Assembly (NCBI GenBank): GCA_017442365.1
Contig: JAFRZW010000008.1
Location: 1 to 64,000, forward strand
Direction: 5' to 3'
Length of the DNA stretch: 64,000 bases
Source: Rikenellaceae bacterium
GTDB lineage: Bacteria; Bacteroidota; Bacteroidia; Bacteroidales; Rikenellaceae
Part shown: positions 1 to 8,131 of the stretch, piece after piece
Numbering within the stretch: position 1 is the first letter of the stretch
How the letters are laid out: every line of letters begins with the position of its first letter
The notes under the pieces: model-generated
Database searches by the model: none
What the model was told of the DNA's origin: nothing
Seen by the model: the letters and a program-made list of their open reading frames with translations, nothing else
Position numbers and translations under genes: made by a program

Positions 1-31
1 CATCCTGAGCCAGGATCAAACTCTCCATTGT
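1..31 (-). rRNA. 16S rRNA, 5' end only (partial)
   Basis: Read on the minus strand, the first bases give AGAGTTTGATCCTGGCTCAG, the universal 16S 5' signature (primer 27F site). The mature 5' end should lie near base 31; the rest of the gene runs off the left edge of the window. An rRNA operon therefore starts here and is transcribed leftward. Confidence 0.96.
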
Positions 32-212
32 AAAAAAATTATCAATATTGTTAGAGTCCTGACTACTTATTTCCTAAAAGGAATTGATGGATAAATACTA
101 CATTTCTCTCTAAAATTTTACCAGTAATTCAAAGAACCTTGTTTGAAAAATATCTTTTCGCTACTTGCCTCTCTCTCATCAATCGGCTTTCGTTTGTGAT
201 CGAAAGGGACTG

Positions 213-244
213 CAAAGATATGGCAAATATTTTTAACTACCAAA
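213..244 (-). promoter_or_regulatory. rRNA operon promoter, proximal
   Basis: On the minus strand there is TTTG (241-244), a 20-base spacer, and TATCTTTG (213-220). This fits the Bacteroidetes sigma-ABfr consensus TTTG/TAnnTTTG exactly. It would start a leader of roughly 175 bases ahead of 16S. Confidence 0.8.
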
Positions 245-382
245 TATTTTCAAGAACTTTTGCAAATTTTTTTCAACATTCCGCGTTTTAAGCTATTTTC
301 GATCGATTCCACAAGCCGTCGTTTCAGGCCGCATCATCTTTCGCGTATATCTTAGAACCGTGTTTCTTTCGTTTTGCGGGTG

Positions 383-415
383 CAAAGATAGCGCATAATT
401 ATCCAAACTTCCAAA
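383..415 (-). promoter_or_regulatory. rRNA operon promoter, distal
   Basis: A second minus-strand TATCTTTG (383-390) has TTTG 21 bases upstream (412-415). With the proximal copy it forms a tandem pair, as is common for rRNA operons. Confidence 0.72.
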
Positions 416-665
416 CATTTTTTGAACTTTTTTCATAAAAATTTTACACTATTTTTGCATTGCACTGATTATCCGATGGTTACGCCACAAACTTTTTTCG
501 TCTTATTTTGCATTATCAGTCGCAGCTATGGCAATTATCGAGCAGACGGAAACAACACTCAGGCACGCTATTCCGCGATGGGGTTTGCCGCATGGCGCTC
601 GGCATAGTTTTTACACCTATATATTATATAGGAGGAGCGCGTGGGCATTTTCGACTGCATTGCAC
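416..665. other. Intergenic, no supported gene
   Basis: Low-GC to mixed sequence between the distal rRNA promoter and the terminator of the PorV-like gene. Two short plus-strand reading frames occur here, but neither has a promoter, a signal sequence or a recognisable motif. I see nothing else in it. Confidence 0.5.
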
Positions 666-708
666 AAAAAAATCATATCCCGCCCTCGATCGAGGTGCGG
701 GATATGAT
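666..708 (-). terminator. Rho-independent terminator of the protease/PorV operon
   Basis: A 12-bp perfect stem (672-683 with 697-708) is followed on the minus strand by a run of seven T (666-672). It lies just beyond the stop codon of the PorV-like gene. Confidence 0.85.
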
Positions 709-729
709 CAAAATTTCGATTCCTAAGGC

Positions 730-1680
730 TTAGAAACGCAAGCTCAAACCTACGCGGAAGGTATTTTTCAGAGCGTCGCTACCCAAATAGTAGGCTGCGT
801 CCACCTGAATCATATCGATCACGCGCACGCCAAGACCCACGGTTGCGTAGCTCATCTTCGCCTTGCCGTCCAAGTGGTAGCCCACGCGAGCTGCAACAGT
901 GTTGAATGCCATATACTCGGCACCGACACCTGCAACGAAGCCCGTGTAGCCCATAAATTTGTAACCGGCATCGACACCGACCTTAATCGAATGTGCGTCG
1001 CTGGGCTGCGCTGTAAACATTGCACCGAGCACCGCCTTTGCGGGCAGAGCCGAGCCTTCGCCCTCGCCATACTTCAACTTCGAGCCGATATTTGCAGCCT
1101 TGAAACCCAGATCGAGGTTCGACTTCTCGCCCAGAGCCAGACGATACTGAACACCCAGATCAACCGCGATGGCCGAGCCCTTGGTATCAGTTGCGATCGT
1201 CGAGCTAACGTAATGAGCCGCAACACCCACACCGAGGCTCTCGCCAATGCGAATACCGTAACCCAGATCGATGGTCATATCCTTCGGCGAGAAGGTATCC
1301 TTCGTCGGATTGCCGTTAGCGTCCATACCCACGCTGCCAGCCGACTGCAAGTAGCGGAAACCGACCGCGATCGAATGACGCTCAGCCAGCGTAAAGTAGG
1401 CACCTGCGCCCATCAACGTATTCTTCTTTTCGAGATCCTTCGTCAGGCCACCTGCCCACGGCGAGTAGTAAGCACCGATCTGGAACTTCTTGTTCGACAG
1501 AGGTGCAGCAGCCACATTATTGAATACCGAGAAGGCACTACCCTCAACCGCTGCCGTCAATTCACCCATTGCAGCTGTGCGGGTATCGGCGTTAATGTCG
1601 AGCAACGACGCAGCCTCCTGAGCCTTTGCAGCAGTCATTGCGCACAGCAACGCGGCTGCCAAAATTATGATCTTTTTCAT
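730..1680 (-). CDS. PorV/PorQ-type outer-membrane beta-barrel protein
   Basis: 316 residues with a clear Sec signal peptide (residues 1-20, ending AKA-Q). The mature part alternates short amphipathic strands and turns and ends in a strand closing with Phe (VGLSLRF), as outer-membrane barrels do. The N-terminal mature region (about 25-60: ADTRTAAMG, then VFNNVAAAPL) resembles the start of PorV/PorQ-like (UPF0164, FadL-fold) proteins. In the T9SS, PorV delivers cargo to the attachment complex and PorQ is an associated barrel. The gene begins 16 bases after the stop of a T9SS-type protease and shares its transcript, so a role with that secreted cargo is a reasonable inference. I cannot tell PorV from a paralog by eye. 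Confidence 0.75.
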   Translation of the reverse strand: MKKIIILAAALLCAMTAAKAQEAASLLDINADTRTAAMGELTAAVEGSAFSVFNNVAAAPLSNKKFQIGAYYSPWAGGLTKDLEKKNTLMGAGAYFTLAERHSIAVGFRYLQSAGSVGMDANGNPTKDTFSPKDMTIDLGYGIRIGESLGVGVAAHYVSSTIATDTKGSAIAVDLGVQYRLALGEKSNLDLGFKAANIGSKLKYGEGEGSALPAKAVLGAMFTAQPSDAHSIKVGVDAGYKFMGYTGFVAGVGAEYMAFNTVAARVGYHLDGKAKMSYATVGLGVRVIDMIQVDAAYYLGSDALKNTFRVGLSLRF

Positions 1681-1696
1681 AGTTCTATCTTACGTT

Positions 1697-4600
1697 TTAC
1701 TTCTTAACAATTGTGCTCTTATAGACCTCGTTGCCGTAGCTAACCTCAACAACGTAGTTGCCTGCGCCCAGAGCCGACAGATCAACCTTAGCCGGTGCAA
1801 ACGGATCGATCGTAGCGTTGGTCTCCATAGCCATCGGACCTGCCGCACTGAATACGCGAACACCGATCGAGCCCTTGACCGACTGACCCATACGGATATT
1901 CAGATCCTTAACAACGGGGTTGGGATAGAGTTCAACGGGCTTGCTATCATCGCGTACCATCACCTTGAAGCTCGTAACAGCCTCCTTGTTACCAGCATCG
2001 CGAGCCGTAACGGTAACGGTTACCAAGCCATACTTCGAACCCTCGACAACCAAGTTGCCACCCTCAATGCGTGCAACTGCGGTCGCAGCATTGATCGCAA
2101 CGTCATATTTCAGCGTCTCGCCATTGCCATCGGTGAAGTAGTCAGACAACGTGTAGCTCTGCTTCTGACCCGTTGCACCCATATAGAGGTCGGGAATCTG
2201 CTTAGCTACGGGAGCCTCGTTGCCGATGATGTTGAAGGTGAAGGGAACCTGCGCCGAAGTCAGACCCGACTCATCGCTTACAACAACCTTAGCCGAGTAG
2301 GTACGCTCAGCCAAGTTCTGGCTGTTACCGGTGAAGGTTACAGTGATCTTGTTACCCTCAACCGCCATCTTAACGTAGCTGTCGACCGTACCGACGATCT
2401 TAGCGGTCCACTTATCGTTGTTAGGCTCAACCACGTCGAACTCGACGGTAGCCTTGTCCCAATACTGCAAAGTCTTGGTCGTCTCACCCACTGCCGTCAG
2501 CACGGGAGCGTAGTTCTTCGGCGTTTTGCCCGAAGTTTTTGCCGCAGCTGAGTTCAGACCAAACTGGTCGGTTGCAACCACTTCGATATAGTAAGTAGCG
2601 TCATTTGTCAAGTTGGTCAGCTCCAACTCGCCATACGCGTTCGGTGCCAACGTTACGGTCTTGGTCATTGCCGACGTCATCGAACTCGAAGTTGAGTAAC
2701 GAATGGTATATTTGTCGATTTTGTCGCCAATGCAGTCTGCCACGCCCGTAAAACCAATGGTCAGCGAGTTATAGGTTGATGCTACAACTCTCAGATCCTT
2801 AACAGCCTCAGGAGCAACGGGATCATCAGTCGTAATCGTGCCGAAGCAACCGCCCGAAGTCTTGTTCCACTTATCAACCGAGATCACAACTACATTGTAC
2901 TCCGATGTCGGCGCAAGTTTATTCAACTGACCTGAGATAGCATCGCCCACTGCACGACCGCCTACCGCTACAACTGTCGGACCATACAACGTGGTGGTTG
3001 CGCTCACTGCGCCCTTCTCGGTTACAGTGATATCGCCCTTGCTCCAATAGATACGATAATTATTTACGGGAGCACCTGTGTAATCACCCGTAACTTTCCA
3101 CTCGATTGTTGCGTTATCAATACCCTTATCGGTCTGCTCGAACGACTCAACAGCCTCAGGAGCTACGTGATCATCGGGAACCTGAACCTCACCGTCCAAC
3201 TTCGACAAAATAGCATTAGCGTCGATCAGACCAGCGCCCAACTTACCGCGATAGTCCTTCATATACATAAAGTAGTTCTTGCCACTAATTGTAACGCCCT
3301 TGTAATCGTCATCAAGCAGATAGCTTTCGATATCACGCGCCGTATCGTAGATATAATCCTTCAAATCCTCAGCCGACAACTTGATACCCAACTGCTCTGC
3401 ATACGAAACCGCCAATGCCGCCACACCCGAAACGTGCGGACAAGCCATCGAGGTACCATACTTATAGCTATAAGTACCACCCGATTCGGTACTCAGAATG
3501 CTACCGTAGCTACCATCTTCCTCATCAACGAAGAGGTGATCACCACCTGGAGCAGTGATATCGACCCACGTACCATATGCGGTAAACCACGACGGACGAT
3601 AGTCAGCAGCCATTGCAGCAACAGCCACCACCTTCTCCTCAGCAGCGGGATAGATCTTACCATCTTTGTACATATAACCTTCGTTACCGGCTGCGAACAC
3701 CAACAGACCACCCTTCATCGGACCTACCTGCACCTCGCCGGTCTCGTCCGTACCTGCATACTTTGTAAAGTAGTCAATCGCCTCAGTCATCTGCGAATAG
3801 TCTTTATCCACTGCGTTAGGCTCACCAAACGACCAGCTACACTGACCGATCACTGCACCATTGTTACAAGCATATACGATTGCAGGACCCGAGCAAGCCG
3901 AGCCTTTACCCTCGCCATACTCATTGAAGTTTGCACAACTCATCAGACGAACACCATCGCCAACGCCCGAGCCACCAGCAATACCCGATACACCCTTGCC
4001 ATTGTTATTGACCGCAGCGACCGTACCTGCTACGTGAGTACCGTGCGAGCCCGCTGACAAATAACCGCCACTCTTATAGAAGAAGCTATAACCAAACAGG
4101 TCATCAACATAGCCATTATTGTCATCATCGACATCGCTCTGACCATTCTTCTCAGCCTCGTTCCACCACATATTATCTTTCAAATCCTCGTGGTCCCAAT
4201 CAACCGGAGTATCAATAACAGCGACAATCACATTGCTCGAACCTGTACACTTAGCCCAAGCAGGAACAACATTCACGTCAGCACCTGCACGCGACAGATC
4301 CATATAGGGAGTACCATCAGCCTTCTTCCAATCGGTACCGCGGTTCTGATAATGCCACTGATCAGTCAGCTTGGGATCGTTGAACGGCAACTCATCATAC
4401 TCGGCCATCAGGTCGTATGCCATATCAACCGAGACCTCAACGCTTTCGTTAGCATTCTTAGGCAACACTACCGGCATATTGTACTCAACTACCGACAGAT
4501 CCTCGTTCTGCGACAGGATCTCGCCAACTTTCGACATCGAAACGCCCTCGTCGAACGAAATCTTGTACCACAAATGCAGACCAGCCTTGCGCTGACGAGC

Positions 4601-4930
4601 CTCGAAGCGACCTGCATCGGGGAACAGACGCTCGATATTGTATGCGCCCACCGTCTTGCAGAATGCGTCGATCGACTCGACACCCGTTACAACCTGACCC
4701 TCGCTCATCAATGTCGTAGCCGACTCGATCGTCTCGACTGCCGGCTCGCGGAATTTCACGATAATCTCACCTGCAATGGCTTGCTCTGCACTGAACACCA
4801 TCTGGGGTTTCTGCGCCAACGTCGGCGACGATACCGTACCGTCGATATTCATCGCGTCGTCAATCGGCTGATCGACACACGATGCCAACATTGCTGTTGC
4901 GCACATCAAGAGTAAAAATTTACACTTCAT
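1697..4930 (-). CDS. Subtilisin-like (S8) lipoprotein/secreted protease with T9SS C-terminal domain
   Basis: 1077 residues. The signal sequence ends in a lipobox-like LASC (Cys18). An inhibitor-like propeptide (about 50-155) precedes the S8 catalytic domain (about 200-580), with catalytic Asp240 (VIDTPVD), His296 (HGTHVAG) and Ser494 (GTSMACPH), and Asn416 in AAGNEG as the likely oxyanion residue. Two fibronectin-III-like domains (about 590-790) and cadherin-like repeats (about 800-990) follow. The last about 80 residues look like a type A T9SS sorting domain (LYPNPV ... VYKSTIVKK). Expected role: cell-surface or secreted proteolysis. A lipobox together with a T9SS tail is odd, since T9SS cargo is usually signal-peptidase-I processed; Cys18 may be fortuitous. 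First gene of a two-gene transcript. Confidence 0.93.
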   Translation of the reverse strand: MKCKFLLLMCATAMLASCVDQPIDDAMNIDGTVSSPTLAQKPQMVFSAEQAIAGEIIVKFREPAVETIESATTLMSEGQVVTGVESIDAFCKTVGAYNIERLFPDAGRFEARQRKAGLHLWYKISFDEGVSMSKVGEILSQNEDLSVVEYNMPVVLPKNANESVEVSVDMAYDLMAEYDELPFNDPKLTDQWHYQNRGTDWKKADGTPYMDLSRAGADVNVVPAWAKCTGSSNVIVAVIDTPVDWDHEDLKDNMWWNEAEKNGQSDVDDDNNGYVDDLFGYSFFYKSGGYLSAGSHGTHVAGTVAAVNNNGKGVSGIAGGSGVGDGVRLMSCANFNEYGEGKGSACSGPAIVYACNNGAVIGQCSWSFGEPNAVDKDYSQMTEAIDYFTKYAGTDETGEVQVGPMKGGLLVFAAGNEGYMYKDGKIYPAAEEKVVAVAAMAADYRPSWFTAYGTWVDITAPGGDHLFVDEEDGSYGSILSTESGGTYSYKYGTSMACPHVSGVAALAVSYAEQLGIKLSAEDLKDYIYDTARDIESYLLDDDYKGVTISGKNYFMYMKDYRGKLGAGLIDANAILSKLDGEVQVPDDHVAPEAVESFEQTDKGIDNATIEWKVTGDYTGAPVNNYRIYWSKGDITVTEKGAVSATTTLYGPTVVAVGGRAVGDAISGQLNKLAPTSEYNVVVISVDKWNKTSGGCFGTITTDDPVAPEAVKDLRVVASTYNSLTIGFTGVADCIGDKIDKYTIRYSTSSSMTSAMTKTVTLAPNAYGELELTNLTNDATYYIEVVATDQFGLNSAAAKTSGKTPKNYAPVLTAVGETTKTLQYWDKATVEFDVVEPNNDKWTAKIVGTVDSYVKMAVEGNKITVTFTGNSQNLAERTYSAKVVVSDESGLTSAQVPFTFNIIGNEAPVAKQIPDLYMGATGQKQSYTLSDYFTDGNGETLKYDVAINAATAVARIEGGNLVVEGSKYGLVTVTVTARDAGNKEAVTSFKVMVRDDSKPVELYPNPVVKDLNIRMGQSVKGSIGVRVFSAAGPMAMETNATIDPFAPAKVDLSALGAGNYVVEVSYGNEVYKSTIVKK

Positions 4931-5010
4931 ACGTAATTCATATTTAATTAATTTGTATCTTCTTTTTGTCAGCGCGCACGATCCTCAAAAATCGCACATT
5001 TCTGAACTTA

Positions 5011-5041
5011 CAAATATAGAAATTTTCTATGTATCGACAAA
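5011..5041 (-). promoter_or_regulatory. Promoter of the S8 protease operon
   Basis: Minus-strand TTTG (5038-5041), 19-base spacer, TATATTTG (5011-5018). It predicts a leader of about 75 bases. The TTTG lies inside the T-tract of the lspA terminator. Confidence 0.8.
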
Positions 5042-5071
5042 AAAAAGAGGGATATTTTACACTATCCCTCT
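5037..5071 (-). terminator. lspA terminator
   Basis: A 9-bp stem (5046-5054 with 5063-5071) with a run of T on the minus strand. It directly follows lspA and abuts the next promoter. Confidence 0.85.
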
Positions 5072-5095
5072 AACTTTTTCGATACAATATATCAT

Positions 5096-5716
5096 TTACG
5101 ACAGAATCGGCTCCTCCGAATTGAAGAACTTATATTGGAACAGCAGCAGATAGACCACCGCAACCGAGATATAGGCGTCGGCCAAATTGAAAATTGCGCC
5201 GAAGAAATAGTTGTTGCTATCGACCAGGAACGACAGCCAATCGGGGCAACCGTTCCACTGAAACAACGGGAAATAGAACATATCAACCACGCGACCGTGC
5301 ATCAAACCCGCATAACCGTCGCCCCAATGTGCCACCTCGAACGGAGTCGATTCCGAAAAGATCAACCCATAGAACGCACTATCGATGATATTTCCGACCG
5401 CACCTGCGAAGATCAACGCAAAACCCACAAGCACCCCCGTCGGTGCCTTTGCGCGGATCAATCGCCACATATACCACGCGATTGCTCCCGCCATCACCAC
5501 GCGGAACAGACTCAGGAACAGTTTGCCCCAATCCGCACCCAGCTCCATTCCGAATGCGAACCCCGGGTTCTCGACAAAACGCAACTGAAACCAATCGGGC
5601 ACAACCATAATCGCCTCACCCAAAGCCATATGTGTCTTGACCCATATTTTCAGCAACTGATCTGCCACGAGCAGCACAACGATCAGTATCGACAACTTCT
5701 TTCCGTTCATAGTCAT
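5096..5716 (-). CDS. lspA: Lipoprotein signal peptidase (signal peptidase II)
   Basis: 206 residues, slightly longer than the usual 160-170. It is an inner-membrane aspartyl protease that cleaves prolipoproteins before the lipid-modified Cys. Four hydrophobic segments are visible. Conserved blocks are GAVGNIIDS (first catalytic Asp region) and FNLADAYIS (second catalytic Asp), with VVDMFYFP between them. Two starts are possible, at 5716 (MTMNGKK) or 5710 (MNGKK). A TACTTTTG element at 5727-5734 would start transcription only a few bases upstream, which favours the inner start. It has its own terminator on the left, so it is probably monocistronic. Confidence 0.95.
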   Translation of the reverse strand: MTMNGKKLSILIVVLLVADQLLKIWVKTHMALGEAIMVVPDWFQLRFVENPGFAFGMELGADWGKLFLSLFRVVMAGAIAWYMWRLIRAKAPTGVLVGFALIFAGAVGNIIDSAFYGLIFSESTPFEVAHWGDGYAGLMHGRVVDMFYFPLFQWNGCPDWLSFLVDSNNYFFGAIFNLADAYISVAVVYLLLFQYKFFNSEEPILS

Positions 5717-5726
5717 TTATTTTCCA

Positions 5727-5734
5727 CAAAAGTA
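5727..5734 (-). promoter_or_regulatory. Likely lspA -7 element
   Basis: Minus-strand TACTTTTG fits TAnnTTTG. No good TTTG is seen 19-21 bases upstream, so the call is weaker than others here. It would give an almost leaderless lspA message. Confidence 0.5.
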
Positions 5735-5972
5735 ACTATTTTTTGCGAAATAGCAACCGCCTCAACAAATTCGTACAGATTTGGGCGACTTCACCTTTTT
5801 TCGCAAGCCTCACCCTTGCTGCTTGTCTTCTTGAACGAAGCGAACGATTTATTTATATTATTCGCTAACACTCAGAATGACAAGGATTACGGAGTGGTTA
5901 CGGGTTTTGCAAGCGGATTACAAACCGCAAAGCCGAAAACAACAAAACACGCCCTTCGGCGTGAGCACAGCC
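5735..5972. other. Intergenic, no supported gene
   Basis: Gap between lspA and the terminator of the small lipoprotein gene. It holds only short inverted repeats. I found no coding or RNA feature that I can support. Confidence 0.45.
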
Positions 5973-6006
5973 AAAAAACAAAAGCGACCCCATCGTGGGA
6001 TCGCTT
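5973..6006 (-). terminator. Terminator of the small lipoprotein gene
   Basis: Stem 5982-5992 with 5996-6006 (AAGCGACCCCA / TGGGATCGCTT, one G-U pair), followed on the minus strand by a T-rich tract. Confidence 0.75.
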
Positions 6007-6030
6007 ATGCCTGATTGGTCGAGAGTCTAA

Positions 6031-6348
6031 TTATTTCGTAGCCTCTTTAACCTTCTCAGCAGCAGCCTTTACAGCGTCAGCAGCCTTCTGTGCAGCGTCA
6101 ACACCAGCCTCAACCTTCTCAGCGGTCTCAACTACCTGCTCAGCTACCTCCTCAACCTTGGTCTGCTCGCAAGCCTCAGCGTCCTCGCACTCAGTGCAGT
6201 CAGCCTCAGTGCACTCCTCAGCAGCCTCAACTACCTCAACTGCCTCATCAGCAACAGCCTCTGCCTCAGCAGCGGGCTGGTTAGCGTTACCGCAACCTAC
6301 GAATGCGAAAGCTGCAGCTACTACCATAAAAGAGAAAAACTTCTTCAT
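6031..6348 (-). CDS. Small acidic lipoprotein with a Cys cluster
   Basis: 105 residues; no family recognised. The signal sequence ends in FVGC (lipobox, Cys19). After a Gln/Pro/Ala linker there is a strongly acidic stretch (about 25-62) that holds four Cys within CTEADCTECEDAEAC. The C-terminal 40 residues are Ala/Glu/Lys/Val heptads predicted to form an amphipathic helix or coiled coil (KVEAGVDAAQKAADAVKAA). Likely a periplasm-facing outer-membrane lipoprotein. The CxxxxCxxCxxxxxC spacing could bind metal, but this is inference. It has its own promoter and terminator. Confidence 0.8.
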   Translation of the reverse strand: MKKFFSFMVVAAAFAFVGCGNANQPAAEAEAVADEAVEVVEAAEECTEADCTECEDAEACEQTKVEEVAEQVVETAEKVEAGVDAAQKAADAVKAAAEKVKEATK

Positions 6349-6380
6349 AGTCGTAAAAAATTAAAGATTGTTAAACCTTG

Positions 6381-6412
6381 CAAAAATAAGTATTCGTTTC
6401 TAAAAATGCAAA
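6381..6412 (-). promoter_or_regulatory. Promoter of the small lipoprotein gene
   Basis: Minus-strand TTTG (6409-6412), 20-base spacer, TATTTTTG (6381-6388). A near-ideal Bacteroidetes promoter about 30 bases before the start codon. Confidence 0.8.
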
Positions 6413-6436
6413 TAAATTACTCAGAATAGTGCATTT

Positions 6437-6889
6437 TTATTCAATTTTTCGAGCGAAAGCTGCTATCGGGATCTCCGTTCGAGTGATATGAGCCTTGGGG
6501 AAGATCGTCTTAACCCGTCCCCAAAGGATCGTTGCCTCCTCCTGAGTCAAACAATTTCCAACCGCCACAATGAAATAGGGATTGCGATAATCCTTATAGA
6601 CGGGGATCGACGGAAAGCTGGCACGAAACAGCTGCTCGGCCTGTGCCGCACGCACGCGCGCATCTTGACTATTGTCGTAGAAGATTCCCACGCGGAAACC
6701 ACGCACGTGGCTGCGCTGGGTTTGGGTCGTAGCCGAGGCCACTGCCGCAGGTGCATCACCGTGTTCGCGCACCTCGACCTTCGCTCCACCCTGGCTTTGT
6801 GCAAGTTGAGCGCGGAACGAATCAATATTTTGTGCGCCGACCGTTACCACAGCCATCAACGCCATAATTATCAATACGATACGTTTCAT
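6437..6889 (-). CDS. Secreted SPOR-domain protein
   Basis: 150 residues. Signal peptide (1-19, cut after GAQ), a Gln/Ala-rich linker (about 25-60), then a SPOR-like domain (about 63-140) with the pattern FRVGIFYDNSQDAR ... AEQLFRASFPSIPVY ... YFIVAVGN. SPOR domains bind denuded peptidoglycan glycans at the septum, so a cell-wall or division role is likely. It is the last gene of the LolC-like/ubiE/LEA-like operon (20-base gap to the gene before it). The exact partner is unknown. Confidence 0.85.
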   Translation of the reverse strand: MKRIVLIIMALMAVVTVGAQNIDSFRAQLAQSQGGAKVEVREHGDAPAAVASATTQTQRSHVRGFRVGIFYDNSQDARVRAAQAEQLFRASFPSIPVYKDYRNPYFIVAVGNCLTQEEATILWGRVKTIFPKAHITRTEIPIAAFARKIE

Positions 6890-6909
6890 CTTACTTCGCG
6901 TTTAGATCC

Positions 6910-7416
6910 TCAAATTCGATCAACCTCCTCGGTCGATAATGCAAATTTACTAAGAAATTTCGGCAGATCCATATCTGCAACGAAAATATTTTTACGTACG
7001 GGACCCACTTTGACCTTCGCGTCGATCGTTACGCTCATCTCGTCGAAGCTCTTATTGCGCACTCGGTTGAGCACCACAATCGCCGACAGCGGGTCATAAA
7101 CCTTCATTCGGGTCGAGATTTCCAGCTCGCCCTCGAAGCGTTTGGGCAGCTCCACCACATCGCGCAACTGCAACATCAACACCTTGTTACGATCATATTT
7201 CAGTGTCAGCTCAGCCTCCTCCAACGTGATCTTGTGGCGCGTCTGGTTGGCCACCGACACAACCACATCGACACCCGACATGCCGTGCGGCACGATCTGC
7301 TCGACGCCCTCGAAACGAATCTTCTCGCGCAGCTTTTCCGCCTGTCGCTCCTTGTTACACGACCCCAAAAGCAGCGCGCACGCCACCGTCAAAACCAAAT
7401 ACAGAACTCGTTTCAT
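6910..7416 (-). CDS. LEA-type-2-like lipoprotein
   Basis: 168 residues from the start at 7416. A longer frame exists, but this Met opens a clean lipoprotein signal (MKRVLYL ... LLGSC, Cys20) and overlaps the ubiE stop as ATGA, implying translational coupling. The mature part (about 40-125) has the alternating-strand pattern of LEA14-like domains: VVVSVANQTRHKITLEEAEL, then LPKRFEGELEIS. Such domains bind surfaces or lipids; the function here is unknown. It sits between ubiE and a SPOR protein in one operon. Confidence 0.8.
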   Translation of the reverse strand: MKRVLYLVLTVACALLLGSCNKERQAEKLREKIRFEGVEQIVPHGMSGVDVVVSVANQTRHKITLEEAELTLKYDRNKVLMLQLRDVVELPKRFEGELEISTRMKVYDPLSAIVVLNRVRNKSFDEMSVTIDAKVKVGPVRKNIFVADMDLPKFLSKFALSTEEVDRI

Positions 7417-8126
7417 CGTTTTACTCCTATGTATAAATATGCTATTCCGAATGTGAGCGGCAATGCTCGACACTCCGACAGACCCGCCTCACCCATCATC
7501 TCGACAAAGCGTTCGGGCGCGGGAAAATGATCAACCGACGCGGGCAGGTATTCGTATGCTGCACGATCGCCCGACAGCCAACCACCCACAACAGGCATCA
7601 CCTTATGGAAATAAAAACGGTAAAGTGGCGCAATTATTTTGTTCTTCGGGCACGAAAATTCCAAAATTGCAACTACGCCCCCCTTATGCAGCACACGTGC
7701 CATCTCGCTCAGTCCCTGCTCTTTATGAGCAAAATTACGGACACCGAAACCGACCGTTACGGCATCGAACTCACCCTCGGCATAGGGCAATTGCTCAGCA
7801 TCGGCAATCCCCAGCTCGACTCTTTCGCCCAAAGCTCGACGAGCCACCTTAGCACGTCCCACCTCGACCATCTCGGTCGAAATATCAGCGCCTGTAACCC
7901 TCACGTCCTCAATGCCTTTGGCAATAGCTATCGCCAAATCGCCCGTTCCCGTCGCAAGATCCAGAACTCGCTTGGGAGCAAACTTTCGCAACTCACGCAC
8001 CGTACGTCGTCGCCACAAGTGGTCGATACCGAGCGAAAAAAGGTGATTCAACGTATCGTAGCTCGGTGCAATGCGGTCAAACATCGCACGAATCGGACCT
8101 TTGGATTGAGATGTAATTTGGGCCAT
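7413..8126 (-). CDS. ubiE/menG: Demethylmenaquinone methyltransferase
   Basis: 237 residues, the normal size. It carries out the last step of menaquinone synthesis, SAM-dependent C-methylation of demethylmenaquinone. The MAQITSQ start at 8126 is chosen because it gives the usual N-terminus (IRAMFDRIAPSYDTLNHLFS) and lies 5 bases after the upstream stop. The SAM-binding motif is VLDLATGTGDLAIA, followed by GADISTEMVEVG and DAVTVGFGVRNF. The stop overlaps the next ATG (ATGA). Menaquinone is the expected quinone for an anaerobic Bacteroidales; mqnA near 61.4 kb suggests the futalosine route feeds it. Confidence 0.95.
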   Translation of the reverse strand: MAQITSQSKGPIRAMFDRIAPSYDTLNHLFSLGIDHLWRRRTVRELRKFAPKRVLDLATGTGDLAIAIAKGIEDVRVTGADISTEMVEVGRAKVARRALGERVELGIADAEQLPYAEGEFDAVTVGFGVRNFAHKEQGLSEMARVLHKGGVVAILEFSCPKNKIIAPLYRFYFHKVMPVVGGWLSGDRAAYEYLPASVDHFPAPERFVEMMGEAGLSECRALPLTFGIAYLYIGVKR

Positions 8127-8131
8127 AGTAA

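Noticed and set aside
422..726. Short open frames upstream of the PorV-like gene
   Set aside because: No promoter, motif or conserved start; they overlap the terminator of the next gene.
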